A model generated the notes under the pieces. The model saw only the letters and a program-made list of their open reading frames with translations. It did no database searches and was not told the DNA's origin. DNA of 64,000 bases from the NCBI GenBank assembly GCA_944470555.2, contig OX104127.1, positions 152,659,776 through 152,723,775 of the forward strand, given 5' to 3'. Both the position numbers and the translations under genes were made by a program. Source of the stretch: Heterobilharzia americana. Lineage: Eukaryota; Platyhelminthes; Trematoda; Strigeidida; Schistosomatidae. Positions 11,753-25,589 of this stretch are shown here, in pieces (the first letter of the stretch is position 1; each line of letters starts with the position of its first letter).

Positions 11753-13992
11753 TGGAAATGGGTGCAAAACCAATCGGGCCGGTGAGGCAGCGCAGACAGT
11801 ATAACTTTGAAGACAGGCTTTTAAAAGGTCAATTAGCAATGCTAGCATACCTCATCACTTGAAACAACGACAATGAAGAAAGGACAAGCTCTCGTCACGA
11901 CAGATAGTTGTAACGACCAGCTGTACGTAGGTTCGCACGTTGTTGCAGGGGGTGTGAGTTTATTGATGAGAATCTGGAAGTGGGAAAAGGAAGAAAAACG
12001 TCAGCCGACGACTAAGCAAGTACAAAAGATGTGCTTACACTTAATAATAAGCGATAACTGACAAACGATACGATGCCGCTTAGACTGTGTTGTTAATTCA
12101 CCCGCCAAGTCTAAAACTTTCATCCTTCCACTTTTCACAGTTAAGTTTCAGTTCATCGTCCATTTTTGAATACGGGTTTAGTCCTACTGTAGGGAAACAC
12201 GATCCTCCTGACTTCTAATTTCATATCACAGACTAAAATGAGGATTTCAGGAGAGTTCTGTTCATGCATGCCGTCTACGTATATTAGAACAGGAAGAGAC
12301 CCTAGTTCTCCGCCCCGGTGTTCGGCTGTATTTGGCAGTTCTTTCCGCAGACCTGACGTTTGTATTTTTTTGTTCTCGGGGAGGTGACTTTATGGTCAGT
12401 AGCAGCTCGTAACTTAACTAAGCCAACGATCGGTAGTCCTCCGTTGTTACTGGGACATTTATAATCCCATGAGTAGGTGCTAGTTGACGGAAGAATTTGC
12501 AACTACCGATCAGCCAGATGTTAAGTTAATTCCATGTCTCTGCTTTTAAGCACATTCGTTGCTACTAATTGAATGACTTCCACTCTGATCTGTCGGAATC
12601 GTACAGCCTGGTGGAACAGACCTCTCTGATTAGATTCACGCAAGTTTGTCGGCCTAACTTGACGATATTGCCGACTGCCTCTCAATTACCTCGCGCATGT
12701 GTGTATCGTCTGTCTAAATAGTCCGCTTGTGTGTTCGTTAATGGTCCTCTTATAATCAGCATTTTGTTGCATTTTTAATCTGAGTAGCCCACACTTATAG
12801 TTGCCTGTTACCTTGGGACTCTTTGAGCAGTTTGGAGTTGAGAGTAGAACAGGCTTACTGATGGCACACACAATTTTGTCAACTATGAATTTCCAATGAG
12901 TGTTCATATCCTGCCATACGTGTCCAGCTTCCCAATCTACCTGCTTCTGTGTCGTTAGAAGGGCTGAAACGTTCAGTCATCCCGAGTATTCCAATATCCA
13001 ATATCTTTCAACGAGCTAGTGTAAACCAACTGATTTCTTCGCGCTCGCTTCTAGGTCTTGCCGAACGGTCCCGGGTCTTTGGTGGATTCCAATGTAGTAG
13101 GTCCACCCACTCGATTGCTGTATCTCTGGTTAGCCCGATGGGTGGTTGGGTGTTGGTTAGATTTGTAGGGAGTGTTGTTTGTTTGTTTGCTTTTTCTTCC
13201 GAGGACTGTGGTGCGGATGGGTTCCTCAAATGTTGTGCCAGCAGACAATTGGTTGGACTGGTTGTAAAAAGGAGATGGAAAATATGTGCAGAGAAATCAA
13301 GGGGGAGAAAGTGCAAAGAGAGACAAAATAGAAAAGGAAAAGGAAAAGAGGAAGAAAAATGAAATATAAAAAAGGATTAGGAGAAAGGAAGCGGCACGGA
13401 AGAATAAAACATTGGTAGGTTCATGGGGAATAGGCGATAGGGAGAGCCTTTGTTAAAGTTCGAGAACGTAGAGTCAGAAGTAAGAAGAGTAAATAACATG
13501 ATAGGACGAATAGGAATATAGTAATTCTCTTAGTAGATGACGGTAGCTGGAGGGGAGGTCTACAGGAAGGTATAAGGTTAATCCAAGTTCTCAGTGATAG
13601 TGGTTGTACTAAGTGTTCAGTAACGGTTGGTCGTACCGACGAGGCTTGTAAACTGGCGTCTGTCTTGGCAAATCCATTATATGAGAATAAGAATTATTGT
13701 TTTCTTGGTTTTAACGCTCAAGACGTGCTGGAAGGTGACATTTCCTTGTTCGCTTCATAACAAGCGGTATCTTTAGATGTTTGCGATGGCGTTTAGTTAC
13801 CTCACTTCTGTACTACTCAAGACCTGTAAAATCTAGTAGACTTTTCAATATATATCAATGTGGTGGTGCATGTAAACTGGATCACCTCGTGTTAAATTAC
13901 TAATGTGAGAGCAATATATGTATATTTATTTATGTAAGTATGTTTTGAATTACGTCACAATAAGGTCACCCTCTTTCTGTCTATCTGTCATG
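11753..13992. other. Region upstream of SDHC; first exon not located
   Basis: Should contain the SDHC promoter and a short first coding exon on the minus strand, but I found no convincing ATG-donor pair. The stretch 12300-13400 is GC-richer and carries overlapping frames on both strands (12949-13362 plus; 13008-13316 minus), with a short inverted repeat around CGATCGGTAG (about 12427 and 12505). It resembles a decayed dispersed repeat, yet no domain is recognisable. Confidence 0.35.
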
Positions 13993-14577
13993 TTAAAACG
14001 TGCCCCACTTTGTAGGCACGTGTTTTTCCCCTAGTCCAGCAACTATTCTCACTTTGGGTCTTGATACTTCCTCAAAGACACCGGAGTGTCTTCCGAGTGC
14101 TAGAGGTGCTACCGTTTTGGGCACTGACAGATATGGACGCACGTACCATTTGAAAACCACCAGAAATGGTTTAGTAATGATGGCAAATGAACGGAATGTA
14201 AGGTGGAATTCTGTTACCGACATTCCTTTGTGGTCAGAGCCAGTATTTAGTGTATCGGAGAAGTTTTGGCGATTGAGGGTTTCGACGAGCTGAACACCGG
14301 TTAGTGAGGTCAGTATTTCTTTGGGCAGGTTGCTGGAAGAGCAGAAAGAGCCATTCAACCCTCTTTTAACTGGTTTTGCTGCGAGGGCTGTGACTACATT
14401 TCGTGGTAAAGTATTCCATAAAGCACGTACCACAAAGAAAAGGAAGTTTTCCCTCAGGGTGCTTTCAGCCGGATACTTTCTGGGGTTCCGAGAAGTCACA
14501 GCGACTAAGATACTTAGCAGAGGAGTTCGTCCTTCAGTGGAACCCGTTGGCTGGGGGGGGGGTTTGGTGGCCACCAC
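13993..14577 (-). pseudogene. Decayed non-LTR reverse transcriptase C-terminal tail (possible)
   Basis: A minus-strand frame of 194 codons includes ENFLFFVVRALWNTLPRNVV. It fits the pattern F-F-x-x-R-V-x-x-x-W-N-x-L-P that closes many CR1-like reverse transcriptases, after the catalytic domain. No catalytic motif is found upstream (14600-15500), where the frames are short and broken. The call is a truncated or decayed retrotransposon end. It is weak because it rests on one tail motif. Confidence 0.35.
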
Positions 14578-17500
14578 CTACCTTTTGCCTAACAGGCCTC
14601 CATCTGCTCTGACACAGTTGGGTGGAGCCTCATACTGAGGTTAACCTTCTGCAAGGCTTTCAAGCCCTTGTGAGTCATGTGTGTGAGTCTGATCGGATGG
14701 TGATTATTTCGGGGGTGGGGATATACTTTAGGTGAAGTGTATTGCTCTTTATCAGAGCTATTAATGGGCATCCTTGAAATACCGTGGGCAACCTTCCCGC
14801 TTCCACTATCCGGATCATCGACGAGGGCGTTCTCCTCCTACCATCATAGTATGTCAGACTCGGCCCGGGCTTTTCACGTGTTGACAGAGAAGGACTTGCC
14901 TTGGGACAATTCATCGAGGCTCTAAGAACCACTGACTTGTCCGAAGGTGTTCAGCTGAGACTCCAGGAAGAAGATGGCTTCACGGAGATAGAGGAAGCCC
15001 TAGAGTTTGGTAGCAGTTGACATATGTTTGGTTATCGAATTATTTCCTCTTTACCAGCAGTGAATCTGTCAACGCGTCGGCATTTAGCAGAATGGGGGAT
15101 TCGGCTTTCGCGTGACTTTGCTTTATGATAGTGGGCACACACGCTCTTCTAGTACGCTTGGCGTACGGCTTCCTGTTTTGCTCGCCTGCCATCAACCAAA
15201 TGTTTGCAGCCTCCTAGCCGCTTGTCAATACAGATTCCGAAGGTGCCAAAATTTCCCCCGACTCGTGGTTTTCTGCGGAAGAATGGGAGATACAAGAGTT
15301 CGGCTGGTGCTGGTTTCTCTGGGGTTGGTATGATTGCAGCATCAGTCTCTTTTATGTTTCGTGTGACACTTTTCGCACTGCCTTTGAGGAGGCTGATGGC
15401 TTTATGAGGCCTGAAACAGCTCCACGAGGTTATAGATGTGCAGACAGCTTTCCGCATTCCCGGTAATTATTCATGATACCTTCACATTTGACTCTATTTC
15501 CACGGTAAAACGGCAGTGGCGTATCTCTAAAATATTATTTTGCTTAGCCGTATGGGGAAAGGAGCATACCAAGGGTGGTTAGACATGAGGTTTGCGTACA
15601 ATATTGGGGGATCGCCTCGCCTGAACATCCCCAAAGTGGAAGTTTCTACTAAAGTAAACAGCATGTTGCATCTAAGTTCGGATGAGGCAGAACAGCTGGC
15701 ACTGCGTTAATAGCGCTGATATAGGTGTAAAGGCACATGAAACAAAAACCTTCTGGGTTGGGGATAAAGCGCAGGGTGACCACAGGGATTTAGGCGTCGA
15801 AAAAAGCAGAATAATTAATTAATAATACCACAATCCTTGATCCTCATTGCAATGATGGGGGGATTTGCTGACCATAGAAAGAAGTATCTCTCGAAGGTTG
15901 GAAGTCACAGAAATGTCGGGAAGAATGATATTTTCCCCATTAGTAAGGGACTTCGTTATACGTGTCAGCGCCTTGGACCTATATTTCTGGACGAACCGGT
16001 GTTAAAAAAGGAGCTGATCCTAACGAAAGCAGTAGAGGAAACGGTTGTAACAACGGTGGAAGAACAGAACGTGGATGGAAAAAAACTTATGTTGGCCAAC
16101 CTTCAGGCACCTGTCACTTGGTCTTCCGGACCTTTACACGAAGTCTAGTTGCGGGCTCCAGAGGCAGATGTGGAAGCAAGGGAGACACTTCCTGGATAAT
16201 GGTGCCTGAAAAGAACCAAACGTCAGGCCAATTGGGCGGTCGGGTTAATCGAGAGCCATCAGGTGTAGGTAGTTTCAAAGTTTCGGGAAATAATGCCATC
16301 AGTTTTCACATTTGGGAGATGCGCACCACCATATGGTTGTCCAACACACGTGATGAGGTAGTTTTCGCATATACATGGCTTTGGAAAGCTGGAAACTCGT
16401 GGGTGGGTTTCTAGAATATGGAGTAATTCCGTTTAGGGGAGATGACGGCTCATGTTACTATTGGGGGCGTCAGCGGTTAGCCTTCAGTTTTAAATCTTGG
16501 CTTCTGTGTCCTCTGCCTACCAAATCTTCTCACTTACCTGCTGCAGCATCAATGAAGTCAGATGGTAGTTGACTGGTTAGATTTAGACCACATTTTCCAT
16601 TTCCTAGCCCCAGGATTGTGTGGCTCAAAATTGATTCGTTCTCGAAGTCCCTTAATCACTATTTTGAGCCTCATTTTATCTATTCCTTCCGTAGTTCAAG
16701 TGCTTCCTGGAATAAAAACAAGAAAGGAAACCTGTGTAGTGCGTTTCAAATGTTACTGGCCTTACCACAGCGACGGCTTGCCAGTTATACTTACAGCGCA
16801 TTCACTGCTCCCATGAACCTTGTAGAGCTACTGAGCAATGAAATCTTATGTTTAAAAACCCGTTTGGAGGAGTCGTTTTTCTAAATTCATGTTGCAGCAT
16901 CAAAAAAGAGTGTCGGACAATCCTACAAAGGAGCAGATATGTGTTTGGTTTTATTCTTGTGATGTGTTCAGAGCTTTAGCCTTCTTTTTGTTTGACTTCG
17001 TTTGCTTTGTGTGCATAACTACACTGGGATTTTTGTTTCGCTTCGCGGCAATATCGCACTTGGTTTCAGTCGGAAACCATTGTAGCCGTAAAATCAAAGC
17101 ATTATGATGAAATTTTGTGAAAGTGTTTTGCAGAAAAGAACCACTTGCATAGAGCCCCCCTACAACTTGAATACACGTCTGTCGTCCGGCTATCGATCGC
17201 TTTGAACCAGGACGGTCCCCACTGCGATTTTAGGACTTCCGAAACGCATATCTTCATCACGCGCTGCCCCGCAATTTTTGTTCAACAGCTATTGCAGTTG
17301 CGACGCAAAAAATTGAGTGAGCTAGATTTCCGGTATGTAAGGACATTTGCATGAGGACTGTAGTATTTATTTTACAGGCCCACCATCATCTTTTTTAATT
17401 TATTGCTCCAGGGTTCCGGTCGTAAGAAACGTATACACACCAAACGCCGCCGATACTGATAGTTCTCGTCTTAGCTGAGATTTGGAACAGATCACTTCGG

Positions 17501-18305
17501 CGAATGAGACGAATGCCGCATTTCACAAGTGAGGTGGGAAAACGGAGAACTGTCGAGGTAGGCAGGCACAGGCAGCGAACCGCTGTAACAAGAGAAGCGG
17601 AGGCTCACAATCAGAAGAGGTTTTACTGCCTTCTCAAGCCACCCCCAAAGAAACTTCCAGAACTACTAATTCACCAGGTACTTAATGACGGGAGAATATG
17701 ACGAGCAAGATCCTCGTACCCGAAACTTTGTAGTCAATCAAAACCTCCACGTGTACTTCGTTAACAGCTATGAACAACTCCAAGGATAATTAACCGACTA
17801 ACTCAAGCTCCACTATTCAGCCGTAGAAAGCCAGGTAGGAAGTTAAATTTGTATTCACTATGGGTAATTAATTTTCCTATACGGAATATAATGCCAATCT
17901 TAGGAACCCAAAAAGTTAGGGAAACGTTAGAGAAAGCACTTCCCTTTTGCTGGCCGATTGCGAAATACATGATCTACATGTGCCCAGCAGGAGCTTAGTC
18001 TGGTCCCATCCTCTCAGTCTCCTTTCAAATATTACGACAATCCACACGACCGACGTCGACCTCAGAGAGCTAACAAGTATTGCTTTCTCAACTAACTTTG
18101 GAGTATACTAAATTGTGGTTAACAGAATCCAAGAAATAACTTTCAAGTAACCCATTATTATCCATAACGTTGAAAACATTATTTTCGGTAATGGCCCAGA
18201 ACTTTTCATATGCGTGTATCAGAAAATCTACTTTCGTGAATCATCTCTGGTTTCACGGCTTGGTTTGCTTGACATTTCTTTGAATCCGCCGCAACGCGAA
18301 CGTGA
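14578..18305. other. GC-richer degenerate sequence, nothing recognised
   Basis: Frames of 60-150 codons occur on both strands (for example 15149-15457 minus, 15837-16148 plus, 15962-16414 plus), but they overlap one another in conflicting frames and show no family motif. The composition resembles the repeat remnants before it rather than the AT-rich introns. The last part (17700-18305) is AT-rich and featureless. Confidence 0.4.
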
Positions 18306-18710
18306 TATGATGTGGCACAATCAAGATCCATGCTACAACTGGGAGAGAAAACGCTCGGAAGTTAAGAAGAAAACTCACAGAGCTGACATACTGTGCTTTG
18401 AAAAAATGGCTTTCCAGTGCTTATTGATAGTTTAACATTTGCAAAATATCATCGCAGAAATCAAATACCTGTCTGTTAAATATACTGAACATCTCCTACC
18501 CACACTTACAACACTTACGTGAAACGTAAAAGTTACGTACATTGCGTGCAAATTATAAGCGGTTTACTTAACGTTTTACCACGGTAGCACATGTCTGTCG
18601 ACGAAAACAGCTTATACGCCGAGGGAAAATCGGAAACTATTCCTTTTCACGTTCCTCCCAGCCATTTCACTTTTCATTACATTAGCTGATCGAAAAATCG
18701 TCTGTGACCT
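18306..18710. repeat. Left arm of a ~405-bp inverted repeat pair
   Basis: Reverse complement of 22006-22410 at about 97% identity. I counted roughly ten substitutions and a single-base indel, mostly in the outer 60 and inner 30 bases, so the central 300 bp is almost identical. Outside the arms similarity stops abruptly. I see no target-site duplication directly outside 18306 and 22410. The arm contains no conserved coding frame. Confidence 0.9.
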
Positions 18711-21700
18711 TATGTCATCGTACATCCAGCCCTGCCATGCAGCGATTCTCCTAGTCCTTCACAGAATCTGTCCAGAAGTCTACCGAAAAGGGTAGTCATA
18801 CACTTGAAGGGCTGGGCATACCTGGCAAATTTCGCAACTCATCAGGATGCGGTCGCACGACGTTTTTTCGACTGCGTCGGAAGTTGCGTCCGTCGGGTTT
18901 GAGTAAGTGCAGTATGAGTGCAGAAGAAATAAGACTCCACTCAGGTAGACGCACAGGCAAAACTCGTCCACTGCTAGCTATATGTACTATTTAGACTGTT
19001 TTACTGGGGATAATTTTAGTACGCTCGGAGCATCAGAAGAGCACGGGAGTGAGATCACTGGTGAGTAACCCCGATCGTTCGCTGCTAGTTACAGTGGATG
19101 AATTCAAACAAATGACTTGGATGAACATAGGACAGCCTGTCGCAATTCTTCCAGTAGTCAAAACTTAGACGAAGCTCGGTCAGTCCTTGCACGACAGAAG
19201 GCTGGGCGGTGGACTGAACGACACCATGATGAATACCATGTTTACGACAAATATCAGCATTTCCGATATGAACATTGCATTGCATCATTTCTAAGAATTC
19301 CTGCCGTAGCCACCGACAGGCTTCAGGGGAGCCTTAAAAGAACGTTACACAACAGCATTTACTACCGCTTGAAACCAAAGGGAACCTGATGCGCTACGTA
19401 GGACACGAGGCCGCAGCAGGCTGACCTCAACAGCCGTTACCTACAGCCTAACTCTGATGGTCCACCTGTCCCCAGAAGCTCAAGTCGGCAGCTGTGTGGT
19501 TAATTTGTGGTTGCATAACGAGTCCCTACATTAGTGATGTACTATGATAAGGACCTACGGAAGTTTTAGGGAGCAGGGGGACTCAATGAATACTGGGAAT
19601 AAATGACTTCGAAGTCGATAAATGTTTGCAAGGGAGGCTTAACAGTGGACGTCATATGAATGCATTTAAGTAAAACGCGTCTCCACGGTGTGCTACGCTG
19701 AGGCCGTTTGCAAAACACATACCTAGTCATAATGTCACCGCAGGCTGTGATAGATGTTCTGCTAGCGGATTTGAACTTGGAGGTAAAGTGATTCATGTGA
19801 ACGGTGGTCATCCCTTGGGGACAGATGCGGTGCGCTGCCAGCAGACTCAACGGACACATATTCGTGGTGGTTCCGGCCATGAGAATTCGTCGACTAGCGT
19901 GATCTTTGCCTTTCCTCGGGATCGCATGCACTTGATATCTTGGTTGTGGTGAAGTGATCGGCCTCTGGTTGGAACCTGCAGGTAAGGAGGCGAAGGGACT
20001 GGGTAGAAAAACTATACTCGCCACATACAGTGGGATAATTAGCTATGGGGATAAAGCAACTCAAATTTTTCCCTGAATCATGACTTCCTCATCAGGATTC
20101 TGCGTGGTTCGCTGGATCACCCACCAAAATTCAAGCATCCTTAAGCGGAATCACACCTGCTCCCCCGAAGTTCGGTATCTGTTTGTACTAGCCTGGAAGA
20201 GAGGCTCAGCCACATGTATCTCAAATGGACCAGAATATCGCACGCATATGGCGCACGGGGTAGTCGCATGTCACATTCCACGCAGAGGGAGTCTCGTAAT
20301 GTGAGTACTTAATGAGGCTTAATCAAGAATATTTACCACACTCAAACTGTCTCCGTCAGGAATTAGAAATTTTCGCATGACACCATGCATCGTAAAGTAC
20401 TTTGGATGTGGGTCGCGACTTGCAACGGTAAAGTTTGAAATGAATCAATGACTTTCTTCAAAGGAAATGGATGTGGCACAAAGAAGCGTCGAAAGTTCAT
20501 GTAACTTACATTGTTAGATGCAAATTATTTGGATAAATGCTAGACCTGCAAAAAAGTGCCCCTTGCATTTCCAACTATACTATTAGTAAACTGTTAAAGA
20601 GCCTCAGTGCAATGGTAACATCTAAGGGGATATTTCCGCAGTTAACTGAAGTACTTTTCATTCCTTGAAACTTATCATCATCACAGTAATTTGCTCCAAA
20701 TAATGAAACACAGGAACATGCCATTTTGCAGGCAATATCTGAATGCTATTGTTCTCAATGAACCTGAGATAGCGTGAAAGCACGAATCCTCACGCTATGT
20801 ACGGCCTCCTCTAATACGCGCCGGTCACAAACAATAAACAAAAACAATCTCACAACATAGCACAGGTGGAAAGTGATGAGAACATCATTATTCCGTGTGA
20901 GAAGTAACCTGGCAGTTAATACTAGTTACGTCATCAGTATGAGCACACGGTATACCATATGTTGCACATAAAGGGAGCTGAAAACATGCAGATATTCGAC
21001 AAATTTGTGATATCTGCAGCTGGCATGTGAAACGGGATCTGAATACCGAGGTAGTTGGAAAGGAAAATTTGGGGCCTGAATTGTGCGGTTGTGTCATCCG
21101 GTGTGTGGCAACTGTTTAGGTTCATACTGCTAGAAACAGAAACTTTTAAAAACACTTTTGGCCAGGCATATGGCTAAATGCAGCAACAAGTGTTGTGTCA
21201 CAGGCAGTGGAAAATAAGGTCTCATCATCAAGCCTCTCAACATGCCTTCAAAGTTGGCTCTTCAGATAAGATGAGCTTCGTTTCTCGTCGCTACAAGGTA
21301 GCGTAGCGTATCTCGCTTCCTTACTGATATAACTGACCTTTTTTGTTTTTCCTCTCGCTTTCACGCTAAAGTATAGCAAACGCATCAGCAGAGGCGGAAC
21401 AACGATGCATACATGAAACTTTGTCTAGCGTGAGAGATAGTTGTACCCTCCTTGAACAATCTGTGACTCAAATGAAGATCGGTGCTGCACGATCCATGTT
21501 CTCCGTCCACTCCACCTGTGTTTGTTGGAATTCTGCCCGCCTGCGGACCTCAGAGGTCAACTGCACTTCATAAGACCGTCACATAACCAGTGTTAGAGGT
21601 TGAAGAAAACACGAGTTACAGAAGATGCAGCCGACAAACGACGGTGAGCAGCCTGTTATCTTTTACAAATGAGACAACTCACCAGAACGGCAGCATGCCA

Positions 21701-22005
21701 CACCAAGAAAAAACCCCGATCTTCAAGACGCTATCAGATTTTCAGACATGGGAGTAGCGCACTCTTTTGTTTCTCCACCGTATCCATCCTGCTGCTCAAC
21801 GCCAACATACTCCGGCGTCGCTCAGCGAGGAAGCAGCCCGGAGAGGATTCGCTGCTGGTATCTACGCCAAGAACTCACTCAGCAACAACCAACTCCTAGG
21901 TGGATGTTTCACCCACAGTTATGTTCTCGGCAGTACATAATGAAGATTACTGTACCCCAACGATCTCAATGCCCCACTGTCAAAGAATGGCTGAGCGAAG
22001 AGGGT
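18711..22005. other. 3.3-kb interior between the inverted repeats, no recognised gene
   Basis: Frames of 70-150 codons (19117-19389 plus, 19566-20024 minus, 20080-20304 plus, 21669-21899 plus) show no transposase, integrase, helicase or other motif that I recognise. A segment at about 20940-21140 resembles 35640-35830, so at least part of the interior is a dispersed repeat. If the whole is a transposon, it is non-autonomous or its enzyme is decayed. Confidence 0.5.
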
Positions 22006-22410
22006 AGGTCACGGCTGATTTTCCGATCAGCTAGTGTAATGAAAAGTGAAATGGCTGGGAGGAACGTGAAAAGGAATAGTTTCCGATTTTCCCTCGGCGT
22101 ATAAGCTGTTTTCGTCGACAGACATGTGCTACCGTGGTAAAACGTTAAGTAAACCGCTTATAATTTGCACGCAATGTACGTAACTTTACGTTTCACGTAA
22201 GTGTTGTAAGTGTGGGTAGGAGATGTTCAGTATATTTAACAGACAGGTATTTGATTTCTGCGATGATATTTTGCAAATGTTAAACTATCAATAAGCACTG
22301 GAAAGCCATTTTTTCAAAGCACAGTATGTCAGCTCTGTGAGTTTTCTTCTTGACTTCCGAGCATTTTCTCTCCCAGTTGTAGCATGGATCTTGATTACGC
22401 CACATCATGT
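22006..22410. repeat. Right arm of a ~405-bp inverted repeat pair
   Basis: Partner of 18306-18710 in inverted orientation. The outer end reads (minus strand) ACATGATGTGGCGTAATC against ATATGATGTGGCACAATC at the left end. The inner end stops at AGGTCACGG (22006-22014), matching ...CTGTGACCT at 18702-18710 of the left arm. Confidence 0.9.
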
Positions 22411-24759
22411 GGTGTCTGTGTCAAGATAACTACGAGGACGTTTCAGAAATTTGTTCGTGAGTGAAACTTTGCACGAAAGTTGCTGCCGCCAACGTATTTG
22501 TGGTAGGTGGGATTGTTGTTTTGATCGAGATAACGTTTCCGAAGAACTGTCAGTGATTGCAAACACGGCACAACTGTTCAACTGCAAATCGTATGTGACC
22601 AATACTATCCAAACTGTTGCCTACTGTGGAAGACTACGCATGGCGTGATGATTTCTTCTTATGTCTTCTTCGCTTCACTGAGAACAGTAACATCAGACGT
22701 TGCCTGTAAACTGACATGTGTTCGTATACTTTATTATTCGAAATAAGTAGTCAGGCGTTTCGGTGTAACGCAATTATATGAGGCCTGTATTCCAGAAGCG
22801 GTCTATCAAAAGCAGATGACCGTTCCGTTGCACAGCATTTGACTTTTGGACTCAACCACAATACCAGTCATCGTTACTATCGTACGTGTTCCAAAGGAAT
22901 GTTGCCTTCGCGGAAATAAACTTCCAAGTAGCTTGCTAGTACTTCTTTAAGTGTTATCAAACTGTATGCATGGAGTACGACAAATGTGTGTAGTGGGTAT
23001 CCGACACTCCATTGCAAGGGGGCCCTGGATGTTGGCTTATATCTGGAGGAAATACAACAATTGTTTGCTCGGGGGTGGGGAACACTTTCGGAAGATATTA
23101 TCATGTAAAAGGAGAGGTGTTTTGTAACCAAAGCAAATACCAAGGGCTTTCTCACCCGTCGACTCACATAAAGGGTGACTTCGTAGTTGCTTATTTTAGA
23201 AGGGAATCTAGTGTGTGAGGGCTAGTGGCACTGTTTGACCGATCGGACTTCCAATGACGCGGCGCGTCTCAAAAATTGTTGGTTAAATATCTGTACCTGT
23301 TGATCATGGTACGGTACCACCAAAACTCCTATCTTACTACTATCACCGTAACCCGCTCCACTCTGTGCTTTAATAAACGACGAGGAAGCACCATGGGACA
23401 AGTGTATTAAAAACCTAAGTAAGGGATGGGGAAGCGTGTGCGCGAGTAGTTAGCGAGTGTTCAACAATTCAAGAGATCACCAGAGCCCAATCCTGTAGAT
23501 GGCGCTCCCCATGAGCCCTGGCGTGCATCTCTAACAGCAATCTACCTTGTCTTCCCAGGTTCGCTAGAGCCAACAACCGCATGTCATAAACCATTGCTTT
23601 TCCGGGTCTACAGTCCACCCGTTTAAGTTGAACAGTTGTGTGGTCATAGCCTGGTGACCATATTGTAGAGTGTTGAGATACCTCAGTGTCTCAAAAGACT
23701 CGCCGAAGTCATCTGGCGGAAACCTGTGCGCATGATTCAAATGACGATGGGCGTTAGCATAACCGAGCCGACGTAGCATAAGCATCCAGTCACATTTGCC
23801 GACCACCCAAATTAGTGAGTGCGGGCACACTTCCTATTCACACTACTAGTTACGGTGGTGGTGACTTCTTCAGTGATGATCTGGTAAGCAATTGAGTTTC
23901 CTATTCATCTTAAAGTTTGCTGTTTGACTTCCTTTGTTCATTTAATACATTTCTGGTATTTAAAGACAAGGAATGCATTAAATAAGGGGCTGTTTATGAA
24001 GTACACGGATCCTGTTCACTTAGTTTTACACTTCCTTCAATACACTTCATTTTTAGAAAAAATGACATGCTCTAGACCTTTTGATGATATTGAAGCTCCT
24101 GTGACATCGGAAGTTGATGAATGCAAACCTTTACGAAGCACCACAGCCTCAAGTCATAGAAAAAGGTGACGAGGCTGGTATTTGTATGAGGCCAACTTTT
24201 GATCATTAAATGCATTTTTAAGCCAAACCGGGATTTAAACTGAGCCAGATTATGTTTACGCCGTACCAAAAAGTAAAGAAATATGAGCATCACCTCAGTA
24301 CGCTGACGACAGGTACCTTGGTGCCGGGTGCACAGTGAGACGGAGGCCATAAGCGTCGTGAGTTATTCCCAATTAACCCAATTTTTTAAAATGACCTTCA
24401 ATCGGAATGGCTTTCATCATTCTTATTCTTCGCATTTTCAGGATGAACTAGTGCTTCAAAAGAAGTAGAACTTCGACAGCAACCCGGGTTATTTCCGTAT
24501 CCGAAAAGAACAATTTTTAGATAACTTTGAAAGAAACATTTGTCCTTAAAAATGTGATTTAAATAGTGTTAAATTTAGTAAATTAAATACCTTTTTCTTA
24601 TTTCATGTGTTGGTGCATTACAATTTGGAATGCAATTGTAAGTGATTGGGCTACTCCGAAAATTATGGGTGTTTTATACAGACTGAATTGGGAGTACTTG
24701 ATATTTTAGGGTCAATTAGTCTGACTGACGGTTTAAAAGGCGATGATGAAGTGGAAAAC

Positions 24760-24930
24760 ATGCGGATTGTAGGGGAAGGAGTCCATAATTAATTTAAAAC
24801 TATTGGGATTCAAGGGGGGAACAGTCGATAATTAAGGGGAAATTACGCGGATTTAAGGGGGAAAAGTGGACAAGGTCTAAGTAGGAAAGCGACTTTTAGT
24901 GGGAAAAAAAGATTAGAAAGGGGGAAACGG
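24760..24930 (+). repeat. Purine-rich (G/A) low-complexity block
   Basis: Runs of G and A such as AAGGGGGAAAAG and AAAGGGGGAAACGG recur, with few pyrimidines. Multiple G-runs could form non-B structures. It may be a decayed partner of the pyrimidine-rich block at 25590-25730. Confidence 0.6.
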
Positions 24931-25589
24931 TTGCATTTCCCGACTGGTGTCACTTTATTTTAACATGGAGCTTCTCCTTTATTTCCCCATAATTAGAATT
25001 ATTTCCGCTTTCCTGACGATATAGGGAGTGTTTAGATCAACCCATTTCCAGGTTACCATGTGATGTTTAGGGGCAATATAGATTAATTCCACTTAGAATA
25101 CTTGTTGCACTGGATGGAAGTAAACGTTGAAAATGTCACTCATCCAAATGGCAGCAGTTATGTATAGAATTCATGCATATTTTGTATTACCGTAAGCAGC
25201 ACCATTCGAGAAGTGTAGTTGATGCATAGTGACTTCCATCCGAAAAGATCACCTGATACAGGGCAGCGTAGAGCTGCTGCAGGTAAGTCGCTTTCCGAGC
25301 CGCTAGGTAAATTGGTCTTTGGTTTATTCATTTGTTCAGAATATTCGCGCTACTATAACTGTCGGGAAGGTTGAGATGGTCCGTCACTTGAGGAATTCTG
25401 ACCAGTAGGTGAGTTAATCGTGAAGGTGTTTCAGGAACCGCGAAAGATTGGGAGCGGTCCAATATTTCTTGGCGTCACAGAGCAGGCATTATTTCCACTA
25501 AGCAGCTATATCCAGCCCAAACTGAGGAAAATGGAGAAAACTAATGGTGAGCGAAAGGGGAAATGCAACAAAACACCAGCATTGTCCGC

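Noticed and set aside
13993..16572. Protein-coding gene cluster suggested by several GC-rich frames
   Set aside because: Frames conflict between strands and lack motifs. The only recognisable piece is a reverse-transcriptase-like tail.
18820..18850. CUGAUGAG followed by GAAA on the minus strand (hammerhead-like)
   Set aside because: Stem II would have a single pair and a three-base loop, with no stem III or cleavage triplet; a chance match.
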